Shown here piece by piece: positions 27,570 through 35,471 of a DNA stretch of 64,000 bases. Below the pieces are notes generated by a model. It had not been told where the DNA came from, searched no databases, and worked only from the letters and a program-made list of their open reading frames with translations. Within the stretch, counting starts at the first letter, position 1. Each line of letters begins with the position of its first letter. Source of the DNA: an uncultured Porphyromonadaceae bacterium. GTDB taxonomy: Bacteria; Bacteroidota; Bacteroidia; Bacteroidales; Muribaculaceae. The position numbers and the translations under genes are program-made. Where the stretch lies: positions 25,188 through 89,187 of the forward strand of contig CAJKBH010000010.1 in the NCBI GenBank assembly GCA_905198125.1, read 5' to 3'.

Positions 27570-27577
27570 TACCTTTG
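27570..27577 (+). promoter_or_regulatory. Probable -7 element for the first ECF sigma gene
   Basis: TACCTTTG matches TAnnTTTG and lies 36 bp before the start codon. No TTTG is at 19-21 bp upstream; one at 27554-27557 is only 12 bp away. The remainder of the 155-bp gap shows no gene. Confidence 0.4.
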
Positions 27578-27613
27578 TAGCAGAAATATCCTGTTCTCCA
27601 ACATTAACAGTCG

Positions 27614-28114
27614 ATGACAACGAAAGAATTCGAAGCATATTTCCGTAAACTGTACCTGCCTTTGGGCATGTATGCCCTTCGTCTTGTAGGCGATGCCGAT
27701 GTGGCGGAGGATCTGGTACAGGATGCTTTCGTCAGGGTATGGCAGTATATCGAAGATGGTGGCGAGATTGATAATTTCCCATCATTCATATACAGATCGG
27801 TTCGAAATGGCTGCCTGTCATATTTGCGCAACCGGCATGAGACTGTAAACGAAAGCGAGATTCCGGAGGCGGGCGAGGAGGAAATAGACACCTCGATTCG
27901 TGACGCTCGGATATGGAGGGCTATTGATGATCTGCCGCGAAAATGCCGCGAAGTGTTCCTGATGAGTAAGCGTGACGGTCTTACCAATGAGGAAATAGCG
28001 GAGGAAATGGGTATTTCCATAAAAACGGTCAAGAATCAGATGACCAAGGCCTACGCTCGCTTGCGCGAGGCTTTGTCCGACAATCACAAACCATTCTTCC
28101 TGCCGTTCCTGTAA
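27614..28114 (+). CDS. ECF-type RNA polymerase sigma factor
   Basis: This 166-residue sigma factor has region 2 (GDADVAEDLVQDAFVRVWQY at about residues 26-45, then SFIYRSVRNGCLSYLRNR) and region 4 (IDDLPRKCREVFLMSKRDGL, then NEEIAEEMGISIKTVKNQM). It starts a five-gene rightward unit that ends with a TonB-dependent receptor and its lipoprotein. It likely drives that operon once the anti-sigma protein two genes downstream releases it. Confidence 0.9.
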   Translation: MTTKEFEAYFRKLYLPLGMYALRLVGDADVAEDLVQDAFVRVWQYIEDGGEIDNFPSFIYRSVRNGCLSYLRNRHETVNESEIPEAGEEEIDTSIRDARIWRAIDDLPRKCREVFLMSKRDGLTNEEIAEEMGISIKTVKNQMTKAYARLREALSDNHKPFFLPFL

Positions 28115-28194
28115 TTTTATTTGAATTTTTTTGATCAGGGAATAGGACCTTTTCAGGATTGTTGCGTCTTATAGACGAACAAACCAATCAACAA

Positions 28195-28785
28195 ATGAAA
28201 AGAATTCTTGTAATCTTACTGACAATCTTAACATTAGCGACGGCAGCTAAAGCACGTCAGCCCCAACGCGGTTATCGCGGATTCGTGGAATGGAGCAGCA
28301 GCGTGCGTAACGACAAGGTCGCATACGCTAATCTTGGAAACGGGCAATTTCTGACTAAAAACCATGCTACGTTCTATACAGGACTTATGACTTCACACGG
28401 CTATCAGATCAACCGGATGTTTTTCGTCGGAATGGGTCTGGGAGCGGAGCGAGTCAATGACGGCGAATTCGATAACTGGATGGTGCCGGTGTTCGTACAG
28501 GGCCGTGTTGATTTGAAGTTCGGGAAATTCACCCCTTTCGGCGATATACGCATCGGAGCTAATATGGCGGAAGGGACAGGAGTTTATTTCTCGCCCACAA
28601 TCGGTTATAGATTTAACTGGGGACGTAAAGTCGGCATTAACCTCGGCGTCGGTATGTCTCTTGCCGGCTATAGGCAAAAGGATTATGAAGTCAAGTATTA
28701 TAACGAGGGTATCATGATGGACTATCTCGGTACCAGCCATCGTACCAGGGCATTCTTTACTTTCCGACTGGGAATTGATTTCTAA
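28195..28785 (+). CDS. Small outer-membrane beta-barrel protein, function unknown
   Basis: The 196-residue protein has a signal peptide (residues 1-20), alternating hydrophobic strands (FFVGMGLGAER, GFKFGKF-type turns, YRFNWGRKVGINLGVGMSL) and a C-terminal phenylalanine (RLGIDF). The ATG at 28195 was chosen because upstream codons do not read as a leader. No family was recognised. It lies between the ECF sigma gene and its presumed anti-sigma gene, an unusual position for a barrel protein, so it may be part of the sensing relay. Confidence 0.7.
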   Translation: MKRILVILLTILTLATAAKARQPQRGYRGFVEWSSSVRNDKVAYANLGNGQFLTKNHATFYTGLMTSHGYQINRMFFVGMGLGAERVNDGEFDNWMVPVFVQGRVDLKFGKFTPFGDIRIGANMAEGTGVYFSPTIGYRFNWGRKVGINLGVGMSLAGYRQKDYEVKYYNEGIMMDYLGTSHRTRAFFTFRLGIDF

Positions 28786-28819
28786 GTAACTGTGCCTAAA
28801 TTGGTGAATATACAGGATT

Positions 28820-29263
28820 ATGGACGATAAGGAAATTGGTTTTGTAGCACGGCATTACAGAGAAGGCCTGTTTTCAGTAAAGGATGGCTGGCGCCGTCTC
28901 GGCATCGGTATGTCCGTGAGAATGAGAAGATACAGAATCGCGGCGGCAGTGTCGGCTGTGGTGGTTTTGTCAGCCTCGGCGGCGATAATATACCATGAAT
29001 ATCGTGCGGAGTCAGTTCCGGAAAAGACTGAGACAATGCAAACCGTAAATCCTATGGCTGAAGTCAAGGTGATTGACTTCGAGAAGGCTCCATTGCCGGA
29101 AGTCATTGGTAAAATAGAAACGGTTTACGGAGTCAGGGTTGAGGGTATACCTGAATCGCCCGAGCATTATGAACTGTCCCTGCATTATGAAGGTACGCCG
29201 ACGGATCTTATATCGACCATCAACGAGATTTTAGGAACACAAATGACCGTAACCGAGAAATGA
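28820..29263 (+). CDS. Minimal anti-sigma protein: membrane anchor plus DUF4974/STN-like domain, no FecR domain
   Basis: This 147-residue protein has a cytoplasmic N-terminus (residues 1-36), one transmembrane helix (about 38-58) and a periplasmic domain. The periplasmic part (VIDFEKAPLPEVIGKIETVY, then HYEGTPTDLISTINEILG) resembles the DUF4974/secretin-TonB short N-terminal fold at the end of FecR proteins. The central FecR domain of about 100 residues is absent. By position it should hold the ECF sigma factor at the membrane. It overlaps the receptor gene by 4 bp (ATGA), so translation is coupled. Confidence 0.7.
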   Translation: MDDKEIGFVARHYREGLFSVKDGWRRLGIGMSVRMRRYRIAAAVSAVVVLSASAAIIYHEYRAESVPEKTETMQTVNPMAEVKVIDFEKAPLPEVIGKIETVYGVRVEGIPESPEHYELSLHYEGTPTDLISTINEILGTQMTVTEK

Positions 29264-31677
29264 GACTCCGGGTATTATTCATATTGATGTGCGTCAGTGC
29301 GGTATGTGCCGCGAAGAACGTTACAATCAGAGCTGTAAACCAGCCGGCGGCAGAAGTGTTCCGCAGCATTGTTGAGCAGACGGGGAAGAATTTCGTGTAT
29401 TCGTCCGATCTGCTGACCAATATGCGCGTCACCGTCAATGTCAATGACAAATCGTTGAAATACACTCTTTCGGCCATATTCGACGACACGAACATCGAGT
29501 ACAAGATAAAGGGAAAGAACATCATCCTTAAAAGGCGACCCAAACCGAAGGTAAAACACAAGGTTCCCAAACTGACGCCAAAGGTTTCAGTTCCGACAAT
29601 TCCGACAGAAGTTGATATCGAGCCTACCACGCTGAAGGAAGTTGTGGTTGTATCGCGTCTTGAGGCTCCGTCAGTAGAGACTGCGGAGATAGGCGCCAAG
29701 AAACTGACGGCAAAGGAAATATTAAGCACACCTACACTGTTCGGCGAAAGCGACGTTATCAAGGCGTTGATGATGCAGCCGGGCGTGACGGAAAGCACGG
29801 AGGCTATGGCCGGCATGAACGTGCATGGTGGAAATGCCGACGAAAACCTGTATATGCTTGACAATGTGCCGTTATATCAGGTCAATCATTTCGGAGGCCT
29901 GTTCTCTGCCTTTAATGTCGAGACTATCAAATATATAGATTTCTTCAAGTCGTCGATTCCTGCGAAATATGACGGGCGTCTGTCGTCATATCTTGACGTT
30001 CGCACTAAGAGCGGTTCGCAGTCAGGCCATCACGGAACGGTGAGAGTCGGACTGACATCCGGAGCTTTCAATATTGACGGACCGATCGGCAAAAAGACTA
30101 CATACAGCGTAGCCCTGCGTAATTCATGGTTCGACATGTTGACTGTGCCTATTCTTGCAATAGGCAATGCCGCTAACGATGATAAGGTTAGATTCAGGTA
30201 TTCTTTCTGTGACCTTAACGGCAAGGTGACCCATCGATTCAACAGCAGTGCTTCGGGATTCCTGAGCGTATATTTCGGCAATGACAATCTTATAACCGGC
30301 TGGAAATATGGCAATAAGAAGGAATATGATTATGAGAATACAAATGTAAATATGAATTGGGGCAATTTAGTTGCTCAGACCGGATTCAATTATCGGTTCA
30401 CTCCGCAGATGTCGGCGGAGTTTACGGCTGCATACACAAGATTCTTCTCGACTATCAATAATAAAGATCATTATATAGACCGTATTGGCAATAACACGGA
30501 AGAACTGAAGTCGAAGGAGAAAAGCTCAAACAACATCAATGACTGGATAATCCGTGGAGATTTCGACTGGAATCCTAATGACAGTCACCACGTGCGATTC
30601 GGTGCGGGATATACGTTGCATTCCTTTCTGCCGGGACACAATTACAGCCGTTATGATAACGGCATCTCTAAAGTGATATTGCAGGACACCACCCGTTCAT
30701 TGATTGCCAATGAAGCCAACTTATATATAGAAGATGATTTCCTTATGTCTGAACATTTCCGAATGAATGCCGGAATACATGGGTCCCTGTTCAATATTAA
30801 GGGAAAGACTCATTTCGGCATCGGCCCTCGTCTGTCGGTAAGTTACAGGCCTACGGATAACTGGTCTGTCAAGGCGGCGTACAGCCGGACTAACCAGTAT
30901 GTGCATCAGTTATGCCAGACATATATGTCATTGCCAACCGACCGCTGGGTGCCGATAACCGGGGAACTCAAGCCCGCAGTTGCCGACAAAGTAGCAGTGG
31001 GAGGCTATTGGCAATCAGCAGATGGTATGTTTACTGTTTCGGTAGAAGGGTATTACAAATGGATGCGCAATCTGGTGGATTACCGCGATGAATATTATCT
31101 TTATTCCGTAGAGGATGCTTGGAATTCACGATTGTGTAACGGGAAAGGCACAGCCAAAGGCGTAGATATTAAATTCGAAAAAGTATCGGGGCGTCTGACC
31201 GGGCATATCTCCTATTCATTGGCTTGGGCGGACCGGACATTCCCGGACAAGAACGGTGGACGTACTTTCCCGGCACGCTTCGACCAACGGCATACCATCA
31301 ACATTATGCTTAACTGGAACATAAATGATAAGGTATCGCTTAACGCAGCATGGACAGGACATTCCGGCAACCGGTTCACGTTGTTGCCGCAGGTATGGGA
31401 ATCTCCTGACTTCATTTCATTACCGTATAATGATGGTGACAATGACCCACTGAAGGAACATATCAATAATTATCGGTTGCCATTCTACCATCGTCTTGAC
31501 TTGTCGTGTACGGTTCGCAACAAGCGCGGTTACTGGAGTTTCGGACTGTATAACGCATATTGTCACATGAACACGGTTGCGATACGCCGTACGTACAACC
31601 GTAAAGGTATTCCTGTGTTCCAGAAAGTTAAATTCTTACCGATCATCCCCTCAATTTCATACACATGGCAATTCTAA
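29260..31677 (+). CDS. TonB-dependent receptor with N-terminal STN domain
   Basis: This 805-residue outer-membrane protein has a signal peptide (1-18), an STN signalling domain (about 20-90), a Pro/Lys-rich linker, a TonB-box-like LKEVVVVSR, a plug domain (QPGVTESTEAMAGMNVHGG, NLYMLDNVPLYQVNHFGGLF), and a barrel ending SISYTWQF. It lacks the carboxypeptidase-like regulatory domain found in SusC proteins. The STN domain suggests direct contact with the anti-sigma upstream. The substrate is unknown. It overlaps the DUF4249 gene by 13 bp. Confidence 0.9.
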   Translation: MRLRVLFILMCVSAVCAAKNVTIRAVNQPAAEVFRSIVEQTGKNFVYSSDLLTNMRVTVNVNDKSLKYTLSAIFDDTNIEYKIKGKNIILKRRPKPKVKHKVPKLTPKVSVPTIPTEVDIEPTTLKEVVVVSRLEAPSVETAEIGAKKLTAKEILSTPTLFGESDVIKALMMQPGVTESTEAMAGMNVHGGNADENLYMLDNVPLYQVNHFGGLFSAFNVETIKYIDFFKSSIPAKYDGRLSSYLDVRTKSGSQSGHHGTVRVGLTSGAFNIDGPIGKKTTYSVALRNSWFDMLTVPILAIGNAANDDKVRFRYSFCDLNGKVTHRFNSSASGFLSVYFGNDNLITGWKYGNKKEYDYENTNVNMNWGNLVAQTGFNYRFTPQMSAEFTAAYTRFFSTINNKDHYIDRIGNNTEELKSKEKSSNNINDWIIRGDFDWNPNDSHHVRFGAGYTLHSFLPGHNYSRYDNGISKVILQDTTRSLIANEANLYIEDDFLMSEHFRMNAGIHGSLFNIKGKTHFGIGPRLSVSYRPTDNWSVKAAYSRTNQYVHQLCQTYMSLPTDRWVPITGELKPAVADKVAVGGYWQSADGMFTVSVEGYYKWMRNLVDYRDEYYLYSVEDAWNSRLCNGKGTAKGVDIKFEKVSGRLTGHISYSLAWADRTFPDKNGGRTFPARFDQRHTINIMLNWNINDKVSLNAAWTGHSGNRFTLLPQVWESPDFISLPYNDGDNDPLKEHINNYRLPFYHRLDLSCTVRNKRGYWSFGLYNAYCHMNTVAIRRTYNRKGIPVFQKVKFLPIIPSISYTWQF

Positions 31678-32663
31678 AACAAATATTCATCATAATATTC
31701 GCACTGCTGATGGCAGGTTGCACGGAAACCTTTGAACCGAAGATTGACACAGAGCCCGTGCTTTGTATCAATTCATTAATAACAGCCGGCCAGCCAATCG
31801 AGGTACAGGTGACGCATACATGGATGTTCAATGACATCAAAGGAGACAGCGTTCACGATGTGAAGGATGCACAGGTATACATATATGCCAATGGTGAACA
31901 GGTAATGGATGATTATATCCCACAGGAGGGTGACAGTATCCGGATTGTGGCCCAAAGCAAGAAATATGGAGAAGCAGAAGCTTCGGTCTCCGTACCGCGC
32001 GCTGTGCCGATATCCTTGGTTGAATTCACGCCTGAAATGACGTATAGGTATAAAGATTCTACTGAGGGAATGTCAGAAAGTGTGGATTTTAATTTGAATG
32101 TTTTGTTGAAAATCGAAGATGTATATAGTACCGATGACTTGTTCCATTTAGGATTCAATTATATATTCCCTCCAGGGGTTATAGCTGGGGATGGTGTTTA
32201 TGATTGGTGGGATGAGACTGACCAACCACATGTAGCATTATCTTTATGGAATTTAAAAGGAAATGCCGAGCCGTTGTTCAAAGAATGCCTAAGCCTGTCG
32301 GATTATACAGTAGGTGCTGACGATGAAGACCTCCCGCTGGTGTTTTCCGATCGGCAATTCTCGTTAAATGAATATACGCTGACCCTACAGTTCGGATCCG
32401 GCAGATATAGAGTGGAGGCACCGGAATTTGACTCGAATTTGTATGATTGCAAAGTGGAATTTTCTATTTCCACTATTTCGCGCAGTTTTTATGACCGTGC
32501 CATATATGTATGGCAGAGGGATGCCGGATGGATTGGAGATTTATCGGACATCGGCTTTGCCGAACCAATGTGGGGCTACAGCAACGTCTCAACCGGTGCC
32601 GGAGTGGTGGCTGCCTGTGCCACATCTAAAATCACTATAAGTTTCAAGGATTTCCTTGAGTAG
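31665..32663 (+). CDS. DUF4249 family lipoprotein, receptor partner
   Basis: The 332-residue protein has a lipobox (LLMAGC, Cys19) and the DUF4249 start, PVLCINSLITAGQPIEVQVT, followed by beta-strand-rich sequence and AQVYIYANG. DUF4249 lipoproteins are encoded next to STN-type TonB receptors in Bacteroidetes and probably bind or hand over the ligand, as SusD does for SusC. The middle (about residues 125-200) is more AT-rich than its surroundings. Its last 20 bp overlap the convergent beta-lactamase gene. Confidence 0.85.
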   Translation: MAILKQIFIIIFALLMAGCTETFEPKIDTEPVLCINSLITAGQPIEVQVTHTWMFNDIKGDSVHDVKDAQVYIYANGEQVMDDYIPQEGDSIRIVAQSKKYGEAEASVSVPRAVPISLVEFTPEMTYRYKDSTEGMSESVDFNLNVLLKIEDVYSTDDLFHLGFNYIFPPGVIAGDGVYDWWDETDQPHVALSLWNLKGNAEPLFKECLSLSDYTVGADDEDLPLVFSDRQFSLNEYTLTLQFGSGRYRVEAPEFDSNLYDCKVEFSISTISRSFYDRAIYVWQRDAGWIGDLSDIGFAEPMWGYSNVSTGAGVVAACATSKITISFKDFLE

Positions 32664-33564
32664 ACGTTACATGCCGATAGACCAGGCGGGAAATGTCGGC
32701 GATGATGGCCGAGGCTTCGGCTTCGGTGCCGGCGAAGTCGCGGATCAGTACCGCAATGGCATAGCTGCGGCCATCCCGCAGACGGAAATAGCCGACGTCG
32801 TTATGCGCCATCAGTTCTCCGGCTTCGTTACGGAAGCCGCTGCCTGTCTTGTGGGCGAACAGCATGACGTCGGAGCCTTCGACAACGCTTCCGAGACGAT
32901 CCTGTCCTGTCGTGACAGTAGACAGATATTGACGTATCGAGTCTTGATAATTCTTTCCGACAACCGGTTCTTCCATCACCTGTTTTATCAACAGTGCCGC
33001 GGAAAGGGGAGAGGTGTAGTTGCAGTAACTTAATGCGTGGTCGGCTTTCATCTCGGCCTCGGAATATTGTATGCGGAATGTGGTGTCCTTGGCAATGGAC
33101 CGGATATATGCGTCAGTTTCCGTAGGAGATACGATATGCCTGAACAGCAGGTTGCTGGCGTTGTTGTCACTCTTGGTGACGGCATACTCCATCAGCCTGC
33201 TGACAGGAACGGTAAAGCGTTCGGCGGTATATTCCTTCAGCATCGGACTCCAGGTGTCGAGGTCGAGATCAACTCGATTGATCGACAGTATCGTGTCAAG
33301 CGAAATGCCGGACCTTTCCAAAGTATTCGCCACGGCCAATGCTTCGTGCATCTTGAACACACTCATCATCGGATAGTGTGCGCCATTGTTTACTGTAACG
33401 GTATCCCCTTCGCTTACAAACGCCACGCCTACAGTGCCGGACAAGGAGTCTATGAACGCATATAAATCCTCCTGTAATGACACTCCCGAAGACCGGGAAG
33501 TGCGATTGCAAGAGACACCGATAATCAGACAGATAACGGATATAAGCCAAATATGATATTTCAT
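32644..33564 (-). CDS. Class A beta-lactamase (subclass A2-like), lipoprotein
   Basis: This 306-residue protein has a lipobox (IGVSC, Cys19) and all serine beta-lactamase motifs: SVFK (S68, K71), SDN (132-134) and HKTGSG (K239-G241). The omega-loop region reads YSEAEMKAD, as in the CfxA/CepA-like subclass typical of Bacteroidales. It would hydrolyse beta-lactams in the periplasm. The ATG at 33564 lies immediately after the stop of the FecR anti-sigma gene, and an alternative ATG at 33570 would overlap it, so it appears to be the third gene of the sigma-FecR regulatory operon. Resistance itself is not shown by sequence. Confidence 0.9.
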   Translation of the reverse strand: MKYHIWLISVICLIIGVSCNRTSRSSGVSLQEDLYAFIDSLSGTVGVAFVSEGDTVTVNNGAHYPMMSVFKMHEALAVANTLERSGISLDTILSINRVDLDLDTWSPMLKEYTAERFTVPVSRLMEYAVTKSDNNASNLLFRHIVSPTETDAYIRSIAKDTTFRIQYSEAEMKADHALSYCNYTSPLSAALLIKQVMEEPVVGKNYQDSIRQYLSTVTTGQDRLGSVVEGSDVMLFAHKTGSGFRNEAGELMAHNDVGYFRLRDGRSYAIAVLIRDFAGTEAEASAIIADISRLVYRHVTSTQGNP

Positions 33565-33566
33565 AT

Positions 33567-34595
33567 TCAAATAGAGGCAATGGTGATAATCTGGGTTGAG
33601 GGTACGGAATCATTGGAATTTTCAGTGGAGGATGTGCAGCGGATAGGGGCGCTGAGTTCCAGAAGCTCCATGATTTCTTTGATGTTCTCGCCCCGGAGTG
33701 TCATGCAGTATTTTGAAGCGGCTACCTTCGGGTCGGTAATATCGAAACGGACATCATATATCTGCTCCAGACGATCGCATATTTCCTGAAGCGTGTCATC
33801 GTCGAACAGCAGGACGCCGTTACGCCATGAGCAGTATTTTTCGGTGTCGCATCCCTTCCTGATATTTACTTTCCCGTCGTGAAGTTTCAGGTAATCGCCG
33901 GGAACCATTTCATAATGCTTGCCGTTGCCGTCGATGCCTACGTTGACATTGCCGTTTACCAAAGTAACGGACGTGGTCCCCGTGCCGTATGAGTTTACAT
34001 TGAATTCGGTGCCGGTCGCCCGGACATCGAGTCCCGAGGCATGCACTATGAAAGGATGCTTGGCGTCGGAGTGAACGTCAAAATATGCTTCGCCCTTAAG
34101 GTCAACGTCACGGTGTTTGGCCTCGAATTCCGCCGGATACTTCAGCGTGCTGTTTGCGTTGAGCCATACTACCGAGCCGTCAGGCAGCGTAGTCTTCATC
34201 GAGCAGCCGTATGTGGTGGATATCTCGCGCATGGCATCCGGCCGGTTGCCGGATACGACATACTTGTATACCACCAGCAGAATCAACGGCAGCAGCAGAA
34301 CAGCGGCGATGCGCGACCACAGTTTCATGAATCCTTTGATCCATGACGAACTCTTTTTGCGAAGTCCGGATTTGACAAGTATTTTCTCCTCCGCATCCTG
34401 CAAATCTATATCAAGGGCCTCAAACGACGGATTCAGACCGTGCCAGATATCCTGAAGCTCAAAGAAATATTTCCGGTTGTCATCGGATTCCTTGATCCAT
34501 TCTATCAGATAGGCGATTTCCGGATCGGAGGCTTCCCCGGAGAAATACCGGGCTATCAGAGTGTCTATGTCTATCGGGTTATTATTGTCTGTCAT
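33567..34595 (-). CDS. FecR family anti-sigma factor
   Basis: The 342-residue protein has an N-terminal sigma-binding region (ARYFSGEASDPEIAYLIEWI), a transmembrane helix (about 95-115), a FecR domain (ISTTYGCSMKTTLPDGSVVW, LKGEAYFDVHSDAKHPFIV, ATGTEFNVNSYG) and a C-terminal DUF4974 domain (LLFDDDTLQEICDRLEQIYD). It relays binding at the SusC-type receptor to the ECF sigma factor encoded 14 bp upstream. The beta-lactamase gene follows directly. Confidence 0.93.
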   Translation of the reverse strand: MTDNNNPIDIDTLIARYFSGEASDPEIAYLIEWIKESDDNRKYFFELQDIWHGLNPSFEALDIDLQDAEEKILVKSGLRKKSSSWIKGFMKLWSRIAAVLLLPLILLVVYKYVVSGNRPDAMREISTTYGCSMKTTLPDGSVVWLNANSTLKYPAEFEAKHRDVDLKGEAYFDVHSDAKHPFIVHASGLDVRATGTEFNVNSYGTGTTSVTLVNGNVNVGIDGNGKHYEMVPGDYLKLHDGKVNIRKGCDTEKYCSWRNGVLLFDDDTLQEICDRLEQIYDVRFDITDPKVAASKYCMTLRGENIKEIMELLELSAPIRCTSSTENSNDSVPSTQIITIASI

Positions 34596-34609
34596 AATTT
34601 CGGGGATGT

Positions 34610-35203
34610 TTATAGGGAATCTTGGAAAAGGAGAAACAGAGGTATCAGATATTTAAAGTCGCGCAAATTGTTTCTCAGGAATTTCATGGCCTTGCTGATA
34701 CGGTTTTCGACCGTCCGGACCGATACGTTGAGTCTCCCGGCTATTTCGGAATGTTTAAGCTTTTCATCGCGGCTCAGCAACAGGGTCTCCCTGAGCACGG
34801 GATCCATTCGCGCAAGAGCGCTGTCGAAAGCATCGTTCAGTTCGGAGTAGAAGATATGTTCTTCCGGCGACAGCGACAGGAGCGCCATCTGGAGTTCGGA
34901 CTGATACCTGGCCTTGACCTTGTTATGCCTCAGATGGTTCAGGCATTGGTTCTGAACCTGAACCGTCAGGAACGAACGTAACGAGGAATGAACCTCCAGC
35001 TGCCGGCGTTCCTGCCATAGCTTAAGGTACACGTTCTGTACTATATCCTCGCATGTCAGCCGATCGGGGATGAACTGACCGGCGAACAAAACAAGATTGC
35101 TGTAATATTGTCGGAATATTCTGATGAAGGCCTCGTGACTGTCCAGTCGCAGGGCAGCCACAAGTAATTTCTCATCTTTATATTCTTCACCTGGAATAGA
35201 CAT
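34610..35203 (-). CDS. ECF-type RNA polymerase sigma factor of the PUL
   Basis: The 197-residue sigma factor has region 2 (EAFIRIFRQYYSNLVLFAG, TCEDIVQNVYLKLWQERRQL) and region 4 (DPVLRETLLLSRDEKLKHSE, NVSVRTVENRISKAMKFLR). The ATG at 35203 (MSIPGEEY) was chosen because the 24 codons before it look non-coding. It is divergent from the SusC gene it is expected to control and is co-transcribed with FecR. Confidence 0.92.
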   Translation of the reverse strand: MSIPGEEYKDEKLLVAALRLDSHEAFIRIFRQYYSNLVLFAGQFIPDRLTCEDIVQNVYLKLWQERRQLEVHSSLRSFLTVQVQNQCLNHLRHNKVKARYQSELQMALLSLSPEEHIFYSELNDAFDSALARMDPVLRETLLLSRDEKLKHSEIAGRLNVSVRTVENRISKAMKFLRNNLRDFKYLIPLFLLFQDSL

Positions 35204-35354
35204 GGTATGTGGAATGTTGGGTAAATCCTCTGGATTCGCCGCGAAGTTATAAAATAAAATCCTATCACACAACACATTCGGATAAAATTTTAAAGAAATT
35301 AAAAAAATATTAAAAAAGGTGTGTGGGAAATCGGGCCGATGGTGTCATTAAAAT

Positions 35355-35430
35355 GTAGGCATATTCCTACAGACTGATTTTGTACCATGTAAAGACGCAC
35401 GAAAGGTATAATGCCATGTAAGGACGCACG
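35355..35430 (+). promoter_or_regulatory. Regulatory region of the PUL: inverted repeat and 17-bp direct repeats
   Basis: GTAGG and CCTAC (35355-35370) form a small inverted repeat. TGATTTTG (35375-35382) is a 7-of-8 match to the -7 consensus. Two copies of CCATGTAARGACGCACG (35385-35401 and 35414-35430, one difference) lie 29 bp apart, within the likely leader of the SusC mRNA. The repeats could bind a regulator or be fragments of a dispersed repeat; the remaining bases of the 268-bp gap are AT-rich without genes. Confidence 0.5.
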
Positions 35431-35471
35431 CCTGGTTCAAATCGAGACCAACAATAACAATAATAATAAGT

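Noticed and set aside
35385..35430. Possible CRISPR array from the two direct repeats
   Set aside because: Only two copies with a 12-bp interval exist and no cas genes are in the window.
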